A stretch of 64,000 nucleotides of DNA, from positions 23,824 to 87,823 of the forward strand of contig JAJZRO010000010.1 of the NCBI GenBank assembly GCA_021802645.1. Direction: 5' to 3'. Below, piece by piece: positions 46,171 to 56,091 of this stretch (position 1 is the first letter of the stretch; each line of letters opens with the position of its first letter). The notes below the pieces were generated by a model. It was not told where the DNA came from, ran no database searches, and saw only the letters and a program-made list of their open reading frames with translations. This DNA is from Deltaproteobacteria bacterium. Its GTDB lineage: Bacteria; Desulfobacterota; Desulfobulbia; Desulfobulbales; Desulfurivibrionaceae. Position numbers and translations under genes: made by a program.

Positions 46171-47424
46171 GTGTCGTATCTCAAGAACAGTGATCCGGAG
46201 ATCTACCGCTCCATCCGCCACGAATTGGAGCGGCAGAACAACCAGCTCGAGCTCATCGCCTCGGAGAACATCGTCAGCGAGGCGGTGCTGGAGGCGCAGG
46301 GCTCGATCTTCACCAACAAGTATGCCGAGGGCTACCCGCACCGGCGCTACTACGGCGGCTGCGAATACGCCGACGAGGTGGAGTCGCTGGCCATCGAGCG
46401 GGCCAAGGCGATTTTTGGCGCCGAATACGCCAACGTTCAGCCCCACTCCGGCAGCCAGGCCAACATGGCGGTCTATTTCGCCACCCTCGCGCCCGGCGAC
46501 GTGGTGCTCGGCATGGATCTCGCCCACGGCGGCCATCTCACCCACGGCAGCAGCGTCAACTTCTCGGGCCAGCTCTACCACTTCGTCTCCTACGGGGTGG
46601 ACCGGACCACGGAGCGGATCGACATGGCCGAGGTGGAGCGGATTGCCCTCGAACACAAGCCCAAGATGATCGTGGCCGGCGCCAGCGCCTATCCGCGCCT
46701 CTTCGATTTCGCCGCCTTCCGCGCCATTGCCGACAAGGTCGGGGCGCTTTTCATGGTGGATATGGCCCACATCGCCGGGTTGGTGGCGGCCGGGCAGCAC
46801 CCCTCCCCGGTGCCCCACGCCCATTTCGTCACCACCACCACCCACAAGACCCTGCGCGGCCCGCGCGGCGGCCTGATCCTGGCCACGGCCGAGTACGCCA
46901 AGAAACTCGACAGCAAGATCTTCCCCGGCATCCAGGGCGGCCCCCTGGTGCATGTCATTGCCGCCAAGGCGGTGGCCTTCAAGGAGGCGATGGGCGACCA
47001 GTTTCGCACCGACATGGCCCAGGTGGTGAAAAATGCTGAAGTTCTGGCCGCGGCCCTGGTTGGTTACGGCTTCCGCCTGGTGTCCGGCGGCACCGACAAC
47101 CACCTGATGCTCGTTGACCTCGCCAACAAGGGGGTCACCGGCAAGGAGGCAGAGGAGGCGCTGGAGCAGGCGGGGCTTACCGTGAACAAGAACGCGGTGC
47201 CCTTCGACACCCAGAGCCGCTTCGTCACCGGCGGCATCCGGGTCGGCACCCCGGCGGTCACCACCCGCGGTCTCAAGGAGCCGGAGATGGCGCAGATCGC
47301 CGCCTGGATCAACCGGGCCATCGAGCAGCGCGCCGACTCCAAGGTGTTGGCTACGATCCGGAGCGAGGTGCGGTCGCTCTGTGCACGTTTCCCCCTCTAC
47401 CCCGACCGCGTTGCCGCCGAGTAA
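46171..47424 (+). CDS. glyA: Serine hydroxymethyltransferase
   Basis: PLP enzyme (417 aa) exchanging serine and glycine with formation of methylene-tetrahydrofolate. The PLP lysine is K226 in [23 protein letters not shown] and [15 protein letters not shown] are family signatures. The start is GTG 46171, with a gtagagg site. Confidence 0.97.
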   Translation: MSYLKNSDPEIYRSIRHELERQNNQLELIASENIVSEAVLEAQGSIFTNKYAEGYPHRRYYGGCEYADEVESLAIERAKAIFGAEYANVQPHSGSQANMAVYFATLAPGDVVLGMDLAHGGHLTHGSSVNFSGQLYHFVSYGVDRTTERIDMAEVERIALEHKPKMIVAGASAYPRLFDFAAFRAIADKVGALFMVDMAHIAGLVAAGQHPSPVPHAHFVTTTTHKTLRGPRGGLILATAEYAKKLDSKIFPGIQGGPLVHVIAAKAVAFKEAMGDQFRTDMAQVVKNAEVLAAALVGYGFRLVSGGTDNHLMLVDLANKGVTGKEAEEALEQAGLTVNKNAVPFDTQSRFVTGGIRVGTPAVTTRGLKEPEMAQIAAWINRAIEQRADSKVLATIRSEVRSLCARFPLYPDRVAAE

Positions 47425-47428
47425 AACG

Positions 47429-47884
47429 ATGAGCGACAGCCGCCCCTCCTGGGAAGAATACTTCATGTCGATCACCGCGCTGGTGGCGGAACGTTCCACC
47501 TGCCTGCGCCGCAAGGTCGGCGCCATCCTGGTGCGGGACAAACGGATCATCGCCACCGGATACAACGGGGCGCCGAGCGGCATCCGCCACTGCCTCGATG
47601 TCGGCTGCCTGCGGGAGCAGCAGGGGATTCCCTCGGGTGAGCGCCATGAGCTGTGCCGCGGGCTGCATGCCGAGCAGAATGCCATTATCCAGGCCGCCCT
47701 GCATGGTGTCAGCGTGGCTGGGGCGACGCTCTTTTGCACCAACATGCCCTGCTCCATTTGCAGCAAGATGCTGATCAATGCCCGCATCGAGACGATATAC
47801 TACCGCGAAGGCTACGCCGATACCCTCTCCACCTCCTTGTTGGCGGAGGCGGGTATCCCCTTGAAACAATTGCAGGTCGGCTGA
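47429..47884 (+). CDS. Deoxycytidylate deaminase family protein (dCMP deaminase/ComEB)
   Basis: Zinc-dependent cytidine/dCMP deaminase (151 aa). The zinc site is H-A-E in GLHAEQNAI and PCSIC for the two Cys ligands. [25 protein letters not shown] is the classic N-terminal strand. It supplies dUMP for thymidylate synthesis, which fits glyA (methylene-THF) upstream and the nucleotide-reductase repressor nrdR downstream. The ATG at 47429 is four bases after the glyA stop. Confidence 0.93.
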   Translation: MSDSRPSWEEYFMSITALVAERSTCLRRKVGAILVRDKRIIATGYNGAPSGIRHCLDVGCLREQQGIPSGERHELCRGLHAEQNAIIQAALHGVSVAGATLFCTNMPCSICSKMLINARIETIYYREGYADTLSTSLLAEAGIPLKQLQVG

Positions 47885-47939
47885 GGGTGCCGGGGCGCTC
47901 CCCCGGCGCGGCCACTGCGCACCCCAGGAGGCAGCAGGC

Positions 47940-48407
47940 ATGAAATGCCCCTATTGCGGTCATCTGGAAAACCGGGTGGTGGATTCCCGACTGAACAAGG
48001 AGTACACCATCACCCGCCGTCGCCGCATGTGCGACGCCTGCAACCGCCGCTTCACCACCTATGAGCGGCTGGAGGTGACTATGCCGATGCTGGTCAAGAA
48101 GGATGGCCGGCGCGAGTCGTGGGACCGGCAGAAGGTGGTGGATGGCATGATGAAGGCCTGCGAGAAGCGGCCGGTGAGCATCGAGCGGATCGACGAATTT
48201 GTCGATACCCTGGAGCGCGAGCTGCAGGACATGGGCGAACGCGAGATCCCGGTGCGCCTCATCGGTGAGCGGGTGATGGACGGGCTGCGTCAGATCGACG
48301 GGGTGGCCTATGTGCGCTTTGCCTCGGTCTACCGCCAGTTCAAGGACCTCAATGAGTTCATGAACGAGCTCAAAGGGATGCTCGGCGGGCCGGAAGGGGC
48401 GGCGTGA
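47940..48407 (+). CDS. nrdR: Transcriptional repressor NrdR
   Basis: ATP/dATP-sensing repressor of ribonucleotide reductase genes (155 aa). The zinc ribbon has C3, C6, C31 and C34; [17 protein letters not shown] is diagnostic. The ATP-cone follows with [23 protein letters not shown]. It overlaps ribD by four bases (GTGA). Confidence 0.97.
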   Translation: MKCPYCGHLENRVVDSRLNKEYTITRRRRMCDACNRRFTTYERLEVTMPMLVKKDGRRESWDRQKVVDGMMKACEKRPVSIERIDEFVDTLERELQDMGEREIPVRLIGERVMDGLRQIDGVAYVRFASVYRQFKDLNEFMNELKGMLGGPEGAA

Positions 48408-49522
48408 GTCTCACCGACTCCGACTATATGCGCCTGGCCTTGGCCGAGGCGAAGAAGGGGATCGGCCGCACCTCGCCGAATCCGGCGGTGGGTGCGGTGG
48501 TGGTGAAAAACGGCAAGGTGGTGGGCAAGGGCTACCACCGGAAGGCCGGCACCCCCCATGCCGAGGTGCATGCCTTAAACGCCGCCGGGGCCAAGGCCAA
48601 AGGCGCCACGATCTACGTGACCCTGGAGCCTTGCAACCATACGGGCCGCACCCCGCCCTGCACGCAGGCGATCCTCGCGAGCGGCATCCAGCGGGTGGTG
48701 ATCGGCATGGCCGACCCCAACCCGTGGGTCAACGGCGGCGGGGCCGAATACCTGGCCAGCCAAGGGCTCGCGGTGGTGAACGGGGTGCTGGAGGCGGAGT
48801 GCCGGCGGATCAACCGGCCCTTTGCGAAGCACACCACCACCGGGTTGCCGTGGGTGATCATGAAGGCGGGCATGAGCCTCGACGGCCGCATCGCCACGGT
48901 GAGCGGCCACAGCAACTGGATCACCGGCAAGGAATCGCGCCACTATGTGCACCGGCTCCGCGACCGGGTCGATGCCATTCTGGTGGGGAGCGGTACGGCC
49001 CTGGCCGATGACCCCTCGCTCACCACCCGCCTGCCGGGCGGCCGGGGCCGCGATCCGTTACGGGTGGTGCTGGATAGCGATTTGCGGCTGCCGGTGACGG
49101 CAAAGATGCTGCGTCAGGAATCCGTGGCGCGCACCATGATTTTTTGCAGCCCCCAGCCCGAGGCCGGGAAGGTGGCGGCGCTGGAGGCGGCCGGCGCCCT
49201 GATCCGGCCGGTGGCCCTGTGCCGCAACGGCGGCCTCGATCTCAAGCTGGTGCTGCGGCAGCTGGGCAGCGAGGGGATCACCAGCGTGCTGGTGGAAGGC
49301 GGCGGCACCGTGCATGGCGCCCTGCTGCGCGCCGGCCTGGTGGACGAGGTCAAGCTCTTCGTCGCCCCCATCTTCATCGGCGGCGACGGCGTGCCGGTGG
49401 TGGATCGGCAAGGGGTGACCGTGGTGAGCCAGGCGCCGCGGCTTAGCGAGGTCCGCACCCGCCGTTTCGGCGACGACGTGCTCATCGAGGGTGTGTTTGC
49501 TGGAGTCACTGCGGTAGGTTGA
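48404..49522 (+). CDS. ribD: Bifunctional riboflavin deaminase/reductase RibD
   Basis: Performs the deamination and side-chain reduction after GTP ring opening (372 aa). The deaminase domain has H52-A-E54, C77 and C86. The reductase domain starts near residue 150 ([17 protein letters not shown]) and contains [20 protein letters not shown]. The GTG start at 48404 overlaps the nrdR stop and has a ggaagggg site. Confidence 0.96.
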   Translation: MSLTDSDYMRLALAEAKKGIGRTSPNPAVGAVVVKNGKVVGKGYHRKAGTPHAEVHALNAAGAKAKGATIYVTLEPCNHTGRTPPCTQAILASGIQRVVIGMADPNPWVNGGGAEYLASQGLAVVNGVLEAECRRINRPFAKHTTTGLPWVIMKAGMSLDGRIATVSGHSNWITGKESRHYVHRLRDRVDAILVGSGTALADDPSLTTRLPGGRGRDPLRVVLDSDLRLPVTAKMLRQESVARTMIFCSPQPEAGKVAALEAAGALIRPVALCRNGGLDLKLVLRQLGSEGITSVLVEGGGTVHGALLRAGLVDEVKLFVAPIFIGGDGVPVVDRQGVTVVSQAPRLSEVRTRRFGDDVLIEGVFAGVTAVG

Positions 49523-49569
49523 CCGCGGGGCAACCAGTGCTTATGGATACGGCCTGAGGAAAGGACGCG

Positions 49570-50229
49570 ATGTTTACCGGAATCATTCTGGGCAAGGGCA
49601 CCATCTTCGAGAAGCGGCCGGCCGGCGGCGGCATGCTCTTCGGCCTGGCGGCGGACTTCGATCTGCCGGAGCCGGAGGAGGGCGAGTCCATCGCGGTGAA
49701 CGGCGTCTGCCTTACGGCCAAAGAGATCACCGGGCGCCGCTTTCTGGTGGATGTCTCGCCGGAAAGTCTCTCCCGCACGAATTTAGGCCGGTTGACCACC
49801 GGCGCGGTGGTCAATTTGGAGCGGGCCTTGCGTCTCAGTGACCGCTTGGGCGGCCACATGGTGAGCGGCCACGTGGACGCCACCACCGAGGTGCTGGAAA
49901 AGAAACCCCTCGGCGATTTCGTCCTCTTCACCTTTGCGGTGCCGCAGGACTTGGGGCGCTACATCATCGAAAAGGGCTCCATCGCCATCGACGGCATCAG
50001 CCTCACGGTCAACCACGTGGATGCCAAGACCTTTTCGGTCTCCATCATCCCGCACACCCTGACCGTGACGACCCTGGGCACCATCAAGGTCGGGGATCGC
50101 GTCAACATCGAGGTGGACCTCATCGGCAAGTATGTGGAAAAACTGCTGGCCGCCAAGGAGAGCGAGGGGACCAGCCAAGCATCACGCATCAATCCCGCCT
50201 TTCTGGCGGAACACGGTTTTCTCAAGTAG
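49570..50229 (+). CDS. ribE: Riboflavin synthase, alpha chain
   Basis: Dismutates two 6,7-dimethyl-8-ribityllumazine molecules to riboflavin (219 aa). It has two lumazine-binding beta-barrel repeats: MFTGII...VNGVCLT...VSPESLSRT and GHMVSGHVD...IDGISLT...IIPHTLTVT. No FMN riboswitch could be seen in the short leader. Confidence 0.96.
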   Translation: MFTGIILGKGTIFEKRPAGGGMLFGLAADFDLPEPEEGESIAVNGVCLTAKEITGRRFLVDVSPESLSRTNLGRLTTGAVVNLERALRLSDRLGGHMVSGHVDATTEVLEKKPLGDFVLFTFAVPQDLGRYIIEKGSIAIDGISLTVNHVDAKTFSVSIIPHTLTVTTLGTIKVGDRVNIEVDLIGKYVEKLLAAKESEGTSQASRINPAFLAEHGFLK

Positions 50230-50252
50230 AATTGAAGGAAAGGGGTGACCCC

Positions 50253-51497
50253 ATGCCGATAAATCGTATTGAAGAGGCCATTGCCGAGATCAAGGCCGGC
50301 AAGATGATCATCCTGGTGGATGACGAGGATCGCGAGAACGAGGGCGATCTCTGCATGGCCGCCGAACTGGTGACGCCGGAGGCGATCAACTTCATGGCCA
50401 CCCACGGCCGGGGGCTGATCTGTCTCACCCTTTCCGCCGACCAGATCGAGCGCTTGCAGCTGCCGATGATGGTGCGCGACAACAAGTCGCCCTTTGAGAC
50501 CGCCTTTACCGTGAGCATCGAGGCGCGCACCGGGGTGACCACCGGCATCTCCGCCGCCGATCGGGCACGGACCATCCTGGTGGCGGCCGATCCCCAGGCC
50601 GGTCCCCAGGATATCGTCAGCCCCGGTCACATCTTCCCCTTAAGGGCGCGGCGCGGCGGCGTCCTGGTGCGCACCGGCCAGACCGAAGGCTCGGTGGACC
50701 TGGCCAAGCTCGCCGGGTTGACCCCGGCCGGCGTCATCTGCGAGATCATGAAGGACGACGGCACCATGGCCCGGATGCCCGATCTGCGCAAGTTCGCGGC
50801 CAAGCACGACCTCAAGATCGTCAGCATCGCCGACCTCATCGCCTACCGCATCCAGAAGGATATCCTGGTCCACCGGGCCGCGGAAACGAACCTCCCCACC
50901 CGCTACGGTGATTTCCGGGCCGTGGTCTACACCAACGACGTCGACAACCTGGAGCACATGGCCCTCATCAAGGGCGAGATCGATTCCGCCCAGGAGGTCA
51001 TGGTCCGGGTGCACTCCGCCTGCCTCACCGGCGATGTCTTCGGCTCCAAGCGCTGCGATTGCGGCAGGCAGCTCCACAGCGCCATGCGGATGGTGGAGAA
51101 GGAGGGCAGCGGCATCATTCTCTATATGCAGCAGGAAGGGCGCGGCATCGGGCTCATCAACAAGCTCAAGGCCTATGCCCTCCAAGACCAGGGCATGGAT
51201 ACGGTGGAGGCCAACCTGAAACTCGGCTTCAAGCCGGACCTGCGCGATTACGGCATCGGCGCCCAGATCCTGCGCGACCTCGGCGTCCGCCAGATGCGGC
51301 TCATCACCAACAACCCCAAGAAGATCGTGGGGCTCGAAGGCTATGGCCTCAAGGTGACCGGCCGTCTGCCCATCGAGGTGGAGCCGGAGCCGGAGAATAT
51401 CCGTTATCTCAAGACCAAGAAGGATAAGATGGGGCATCTGCTCGAACTGCCCACCGCCGGTGCCAGGAAGGGCACCAAGAAAAGCGGCAAATCTTGA
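50253..51497 (+). CDS. ribBA: Bifunctional DHBP synthase / GTP cyclohydrolase II (RibBA)
   Basis: Supplies both precursors of riboflavin (414 aa). The N-terminal DHBP synthase domain has [11 protein letters not shown] (23-33), THGRGLIC and GHIFPLRA (H126). Where E. coli RibB has the metal-ligand His in GHTE, this protein has Gln143 ([11 protein letters not shown]). The C-terminal GCHII domain looks intact, with the zinc ligands in [16 protein letters not shown] and catalytic QEGRGIGL. The ATG at 50253 is preceded by aaggggtg. It lies between ribE and ribH. Confidence 0.95.
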   Translation: MPINRIEEAIAEIKAGKMIILVDDEDRENEGDLCMAAELVTPEAINFMATHGRGLICLTLSADQIERLQLPMMVRDNKSPFETAFTVSIEARTGVTTGISAADRARTILVAADPQAGPQDIVSPGHIFPLRARRGGVLVRTGQTEGSVDLAKLAGLTPAGVICEIMKDDGTMARMPDLRKFAAKHDLKIVSIADLIAYRIQKDILVHRAAETNLPTRYGDFRAVVYTNDVDNLEHMALIKGEIDSAQEVMVRVHSACLTGDVFGSKRCDCGRQLHSAMRMVEKEGSGIILYMQQEGRGIGLINKLKAYALQDQGMDTVEANLKLGFKPDLRDYGIGAQILRDLGVRQMRLITNNPKKIVGLEGYGLKVTGRLPIEVEPEPENIRYLKTKKDKMGHLLELPTAGARKGTKKSGKS

Positions 51498-51613
51498 TGC
51501 GTTGTCACCGAGCCGGCCGGTTGCGGCGGCTCGGGACCGTGACCGTATATCTCGGACAATGATCCGCCGGTTGTCAGCAGTGGCGCCGGCCAAGCCACCA
51601 GGGAGGAAAGGGG

Positions 51614-52078
51614 ATGGCAAAGTTCTTTGAAGGAAATCTGCAGGCCAAGGGCAAGAAGTTCGGCATCGTGCTCTCCCGCTTCAACTCGTTCATCGCCGAG
51701 CGGCTGCTTGAGGGGGCCATCGACGCCCTAGTGCGTTCCGGCGCCAGCGACAAGGACATCGAGGTGGCCCGGGTGCCGGGTGCCTACGAGATTCCGCTCA
51801 TCGCTCAGAAGATGGCGCGTTCCAAGCGCTACGACGCGGTGATCTGCCTCGGCGCCGTGATCCGCGGCGCCACTCCCCATTTCGATTTCGTGGCCAACGA
51901 GGCGGCCAAGGGCATCGCCCAGGTCGGCATGGAGACCGGCATTCCGGTGCTCTTCGGGGTGCTCACCACCGACACCATCGAGCAGGCGATTGAGCGGGCC
52001 GGCTCCAAGGCGGGCAACAAGGGCGCCGAGTGCGCCATTGCCGCCATCGAGATGGTCAATCTGCTCGACGCCATGTAG
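51614..52078 (+). CDS. ribH: 6,7-dimethyl-8-ribityllumazine synthase
   Basis: Condenses the RibA/D product with DHBP (154 aa; forms pentamers or icosahedra). The signature [23 protein letters not shown] contains the catalytic His near residue 88; [18 protein letters not shown] and PGAYEIP are also typical. aggaaagggg precedes the ATG. A 116-base gap with a GC-rich stem separates it from ribBA. Confidence 0.97.
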   Translation: MAKFFEGNLQAKGKKFGIVLSRFNSFIAERLLEGAIDALVRSGASDKDIEVARVPGAYEIPLIAQKMARSKRYDAVICLGAVIRGATPHFDFVANEAAKGIAQVGMETGIPVLFGVLTTDTIEQAIERAGSKAGNKGAECAIAAIEMVNLLDAM

Positions 52079-52085
52079 TCTTCCC

Positions 52086-52514
52086 ATGGGTCTCCGTCGC
52101 AAGGCCAGGGAAATCGCCCTGCATTGCCTGTACCAGAGCGAGATGACCGCCGCTGCGGCGGTGGAAAGCTTTCCCTTGCTCTGCGCCAATTTCGAGGTCA
52201 ACCAGAAGGCCATTCCCTATGCCCGTGAACTGGTGGAGGGGGTGGCCGGCCACTGGGAGGCGATCAACGCCCTGATCCAGGAGAACGCGGCTCACTGGCG
52301 GCTGGAGCGGATGTCGTGCATCGACCGCAACATCATGCGCATCGCCATCTTCGAACTCTGCTTCCGGCAGGATGTGCCGGCCAGCGTGGCGATCAACGAG
52401 GCGATCGAGGTGGCCAAGCGCTTCAGCACCGACGACGCGCCGCCCTTCATCAACGGCATCCTCGACGCGGTGAAGAAGAATCTCGACCAGTCGCGGGAAA
52501 ACGCCGTTGATTGA
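52086..52514 (+). CDS. nusB: Transcription antitermination factor NusB
   Basis: All-helical factor (142 aa) binding boxA RNA with S10 (NusE) in rRNA antitermination. It starts RRKAREIALHCLYQSEM and has ERMSCIDRNIMRIAIFEL and VAINEAIEVAKRFSTDDAPPFINGILD, the family core. The ATG is seven bases after the ribH stop, the common ribH-nusB pair. Confidence 0.96.
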   Translation: MGLRRKAREIALHCLYQSEMTAAAAVESFPLLCANFEVNQKAIPYARELVEGVAGHWEAINALIQENAAHWRLERMSCIDRNIMRIAIFELCFRQDVPASVAINEAIEVAKRFSTDDAPPFINGILDAVKKNLDQSRENAVD

Positions 52515-52549
52515 GTTGCACTCCCGGTGGTTTCTGCTACCATAGGGCC

Positions 52550-54637
52550 ATGGCACGGGACGACAGCAAGCAGGAGCGGCCGCCGCTCGGTCAGGAAATC
52601 GCCTCGGTAGTGGGGATCTTTGTCGCCCTCTTTCTCCTCCTCTGCCTTGCCAGCTACTCCCTGCCCCAGCCGGGGCTCGTCACGCCGCCCAACTGGGGTG
52701 GTTCCTTGGGCGGCTTCATCGGCCGCGTTTTCTGGGGGGACTTTGGCCTCACCGTGCTTTGGCTCCCGGTCCTGCTGCTCATCCTTGCCGTCCGCGCCTT
52801 TTCCCCTCGTTTTTCCCTGGAGGATTTACCCCTCATGGTGCTGGGCGCCACCGGCATCCTGCTGGCCAACAGCGGGCTCTTCGGCCTGCTGGCGGGAGAG
52901 AGCCTGGTCGCGCTCGGCAATCGGGTCTATCCGGTGGCCGGTCAGCTCGGGCTCCTGATCCATGGTTTTGCCTCCCGTTTTTTCGGTACGGCCGGCGCGC
53001 TCCTTGCCTATCTGACCCTCCTTCTTGTCTCCCTCATGGTGATCCTCGATTTTTCGCCCTATGCCTTGTTCCGGCGGCTGCGAGAGGCAAAGGACCGCGG
53101 GGAGAGCGAGCCTTCCCCGCCTGCTAAGATCAGGGTGGCGGAGCCCCCTGCCGACGAGGACGAAGTGCCGAGTGTCCATGAGCCGGTGCGGCCGTCCGCC
53201 CGATCCGAGGAGGATTTCGAGCCACTGCCCGCTGCCCGCGGGGCCTATCAGCTGCCGAGTCTCGCCCTGCTCGATAAACCCGAGCACCACGATCTCACCG
53301 TGGACCGCGACTACTACTACAAGGTGAGCAAGGAACTGGAGGAGAACCTCAAGAACTTCGGGGTGGAGGGCAAGGTGGTCGGTATTTCGCCGGGGCCGAT
53401 CATCACTACCTACGAATTTGCGCCGGCTCCGGGGGTGAAGATCAACAAGATCGTGGGGCTGGCCGATGATCTTACCCTGGCCCTGAAGGCCGAGAGTGTG
53501 CGCATTGTGGGTTCCATCCCCGGCAAGGCGGCGCTCGGCATCGAGATTCCCAACCCGGAGCGCCAGACTGTCTCGCTGCGCGACATTTTGGCCGACGAGA
53601 AATTCCAGAAGGCGGAGTCGCGCCTCGCCATGGGGCTCGGCATGGACGTGATCGGCAACCCGGTGGTGGCCGATCTTGCCCGCATGCCGCATCTGCTCAT
53701 CGCCGGCGCCACTGGCTCGGGCAAGAGTGTGGCGGTCAACACCATCATCACCAGCATCCTCTGCAAGGCCACCCCCGAGGAGGTGCGCTTCCTGCTGGTG
53801 GACCCCAAGCGTATCGAACTCTCCAGCTACGAGGCGATTCCCCACCTGCTGCACCCGGTGGTGGTGGACCCCAAGATGGCGAGCCGGGCTCTGCTCTGGG
53901 CAGTGCGCGAGATGGAGCGCCGCTACCAGCTCATGGAGGAGGCGCGGGTGAAGTCGCTCGCCAGCTACAACGCCAGCGCCGCCGTGAAATTGCCGCTCAT
54001 CGTCATCATCATCGACGAGCTGGCCGACCTGATGATGGTCTCCTCCCGCGAGGTGGAGGATGCCGTGGCGCGCCTGGCCCAGATGGCGCGGGCCGCGGGT
54101 ATGCACCTCATTCTCGCCACCCAACGCCCCTCGGTGGACGTGCTCACCGGCCTCATCAAGGCCAATTTCCCCACCCGCATGTCCTTCAAGGTCTCCTCCA
54201 AGGTGGATTCCCGCACTATCCTCGACGCCGTGGGCGCCGAGCACCTGCTGGGCGCCGGCGACATGCTCTTTTTGCCGCCGGGCACCGCCAAGCTCCAGCG
54301 CATCCACGGCGCCTACGTTTCGGAACAGGAAATCGAGCGGGTGGTGGGCTTCCTGAAGCAGCAGGGGACTGCGGAGTATGATGCTTCGGTACTCGCCATG
54401 GCTGAGGAGCCAGAGGGTGGCGAAGAGGGCGGCGCGGAGGAGTTCGACGACCGCTACGACGAGGCGGTGGCCATTGTCACCGAGACCGGCCAGGCTTCGA
54501 TCTCCATGCTGCAACGCCGCCTGCGGGTGGGCTACAACCGGGCGGCCCGCATGATCGAGACCATGGAGCGGGAAGGGGTGGTAGGCCCCGCCGACGGCGC
54601 CAAACCTCGCGAGGTGCTGGTGCGCAGCCACACCTAG
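52550..54637 (+). CDS. ftsK: DNA translocase FtsK/SpoIIIE
   Basis: Septal DNA pump (695 aa) that clears and sorts chromosome ends at division. Four N-terminal transmembrane helices occupy about residues 15-175. A short charged linker (about 180-245) follows; it is much shorter than in E. coli. The motor has Walker A GATGSGKS and LPLIVIIIDELADLMM as Walker B. The C-terminal gamma winged helix (about 625-690) binds polar KOPS-type sequences. The ATG at 52550 is used; a TTG at 52511 overlaps nusB. Confidence 0.96.
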   Translation: MARDDSKQERPPLGQEIASVVGIFVALFLLLCLASYSLPQPGLVTPPNWGGSLGGFIGRVFWGDFGLTVLWLPVLLLILAVRAFSPRFSLEDLPLMVLGATGILLANSGLFGLLAGESLVALGNRVYPVAGQLGLLIHGFASRFFGTAGALLAYLTLLLVSLMVILDFSPYALFRRLREAKDRGESEPSPPAKIRVAEPPADEDEVPSVHEPVRPSARSEEDFEPLPAARGAYQLPSLALLDKPEHHDLTVDRDYYYKVSKELEENLKNFGVEGKVVGISPGPIITTYEFAPAPGVKINKIVGLADDLTLALKAESVRIVGSIPGKAALGIEIPNPERQTVSLRDILADEKFQKAESRLAMGLGMDVIGNPVVADLARMPHLLIAGATGSGKSVAVNTIITSILCKATPEEVRFLLVDPKRIELSSYEAIPHLLHPVVVDPKMASRALLWAVREMERRYQLMEEARVKSLASYNASAAVKLPLIVIIIDELADLMMVSSREVEDAVARLAQMARAAGMHLILATQRPSVDVLTGLIKANFPTRMSFKVSSKVDSRTILDAVGAEHLLGAGDMLFLPPGTAKLQRIHGAYVSEQEIERVVGFLKQQGTAEYDASVLAMAEEPEGGEEGGAEEFDDRYDEAVAIVTETGQASISMLQRRLRVGYNRAARMIETMEREGVVGPADGAKPREVLVRSHT

Positions 54638-54679
54638 CAGGAGGCTGGAAAAGACGTTTAGGTCCTTTGCGGCTCGCGA

Positions 54680-54800
54680 AATCGCCGAAGTGAATTCCGC
54701 GATTCCTCATAATTCCGGCTCGGTGTCTTCTGCCGGAATTGGCGCCCCATCCTCGGGGCGCACGCAGGCTGTCGAAAACCCAGGTTTTGCAACAGCCTGC
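54680..54800. repeat. Cluster of four consecutive inverted repeats in the ftsK 3' intergenic region
   Basis: The 284-base gap after ftsK has no gene. It holds four successive hairpins: AATCGC/GCGATT (54680-54704); AATTCCGGC/GCCGGAATT (54711-54740); GCGCCCC/GGGGCGC (54742-54761); GCAGGCTGT/ACAGCCTGC with inner AAAACC/GGTTTT (54764-54800). None has a proper T-run. This looks like a dispersed repeat unit or a structured RNA. Confidence 0.6.
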
Positions 54801-54921
54801 CCGATTTTGACTTGCCAGGCCCCGAGCAATGATTATCAGTATATGCAATGTATGCCGCGGAACCGCCGCGGCGATTGAACCAAACCCGGCAGGATGCCGA
54901 TAAAGATAGTGGGAGGCAGCG

Positions 54922-55113
54922 ATGCGCAAGGTACCCGGCAGGACCATCGACATGTCCAAGGTGCAGACGGTCATCTACCACATGCCCGACGGCCAGGCCC
55001 TCGCCATTCCGGTGGAGGGGGTAGAGCAGTTCATCGAGTTCGGGCTCGGCACCATCTGCGATACCTCGGAGGTCAACGGCCTTGTCCATTTCTTTCCCCG
55101 CGGCAACGCCTAG
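54922..55113 (+). CDS. Small conserved-looking protein of unknown function
   Basis: A 63-aa protein with an excellent ribosome-binding site (gggagg, 6 bases before ATG). It is mildly acidic with one predicted beta-alpha core (TVIYHMPDGQALAIPVEGVEQFIEFGLG) and no signal peptide, helix-turn-helix or Cys. I do not recognise a family. It is followed after 26 bases by a strong terminator, so it is probably a monocistronic or small-transcript gene. Confidence 0.6.
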   Translation: MRKVPGRTIDMSKVQTVIYHMPDGQALAIPVEGVEQFIEFGLGTICDTSEVNGLVHFFPRGNA

Positions 55114-55139
55114 GGATAACCCGTGGATTGACCATGACG

Positions 55140-55172
55140 GCACGTTTCCGCGCTGCGGAGACGTGCTTTTTT
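55140..55172 (+). terminator. Rho-independent terminator immediately before the PHP gene
   Basis: A 12-bp stem GCACGTTTCCGC/GCGGAGACGTGC (one G-T pair) with a 3-base loop and six T residues (55167-55172). It ends only seven bases before the next start codon. Confidence 0.88.
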
Positions 55173-55179
55173 GTGTGCG

Positions 55180-55974
55180 ATGCAAATTGATCTGACCACC
55201 GACGGCCACGTCCACACCAAGTACTGCCACCATGCCCACGGCGAGATGGCCGACTATGCCGAAGCTGCCATGGCTGTCGGTTTGACGCGGCTCACCTTCC
55301 TGGAACACCTGGAAGTCGGCATCAACTACGACGAAGCGACCTGGCTTTCCGAGGCGGAGTTTGCCCAGTATCGCGCCGAAGGAGAAGCCCTGCGCGAGCA
55401 GTACCAGGGCCGCATCGAGATCGGGCTGGGGGTTGAGGTGGGCTACAATCCGAAACGGGCGCTGGAGATTCGCGAGTTCCTCCAGCGCCACCCCTGGGAT
55501 CGGGTCGGCATTTCCTTCCACTACTACGAGATCGACGGCCGCCACTACAACGTGGTGAGCCGTCGCAAGGCCAATCTGGAGCCTCTGGCGAGCCACGGGG
55601 TGGAACGGGTGATTACCGACTATTTCGCTACCCTGCTGGCAGCGGTCGAAACCCTGCCCGGCACCGTGCTCTGTCATCTGGATGCCGTGCTCCGCCACCA
55701 TCCCGAAGTCCGCTTCACCGCCGGCCACCAGCACCAGATCACCGAAATTCTCCAGGCCATGGCCAGGAAGGGCATGGCGCTGGAGGTCAATACCTCCGGT
55801 TTTCCCCACCGGGGCGAGCAGTATCCGACGCGAGCGATTCTTGAAGAGGCCGTAGCCCTCGGGATCCGCCTGGAAGCCGGTTCCGATTCCCACCGACCCA
55901 GCGAGGTGGGGCGACATTTCCACCGGCTGCCCGATTTTCTTGGTGGCGACCACTCCGTCCCGCCCCAGTCCTGA
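55180..55974 (+). CDS. PHP-domain phosphatase, histidinol-phosphatase-like
   Basis: A 264-aa metal-dependent phosphoesterase of the PHP family, COG1387/HisK-like. The metal motif H10-x-H12 (DGHVHTKYCHH) is at the N-terminus. Further ligands are recognisable in FLEHLE, ISFHYYE, LCHLDAVLRHH and the final GSDSHRPSEVG. The N-terminal motif fixes the start at ATG 55180, but no ribosome-binding site precedes it, only a terminator T-run. It may be a histidine-pathway enzyme, but no other his gene is near. Confidence 0.8.
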   Translation: MQIDLTTDGHVHTKYCHHAHGEMADYAEAAMAVGLTRLTFLEHLEVGINYDEATWLSEAEFAQYRAEGEALREQYQGRIEIGLGVEVGYNPKRALEIREFLQRHPWDRVGISFHYYEIDGRHYNVVSRRKANLEPLASHGVERVITDYFATLLAAVETLPGTVLCHLDAVLRHHPEVRFTAGHQHQITEILQAMARKGMALEVNTSGFPHRGEQYPTRAILEEAVALGIRLEAGSDSHRPSEVGRHFHRLPDFLGGDHSVPPQS

Positions 55975-55982
55975 AAAAATCG

Positions 55983-56017
55983 TTGACCCGCAGTTTTCCC
56001 CGCAGCTAACATATAAT
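55983..56017 (+). promoter_or_regulatory. Possible promoter of the RR/YaiO/HEAT/GT2 locus
   Basis: A perfect TATAAT at 56012-56017 with TTGACC at 55983-55988. The 23-base spacing is too long for a standard pair; TTGACC with TAACAT and an 18-base spacer is an alternative reading. Confidence 0.45.
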
Positions 56018-56091
56018 AGTTGGCCTCCCTGTTGTTGCGCAGGCTTTTTTCGGGGATGCCGTCATCAAATCGGACGTGCTGGAGGTTTGTG

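Noticed and set aside
49523..49569. FMN riboswitch ahead of ribE
   Set aside because: The gap is too short for an RFN element and lacks its conserved core; none was seen ahead of ribD or ribBA either.
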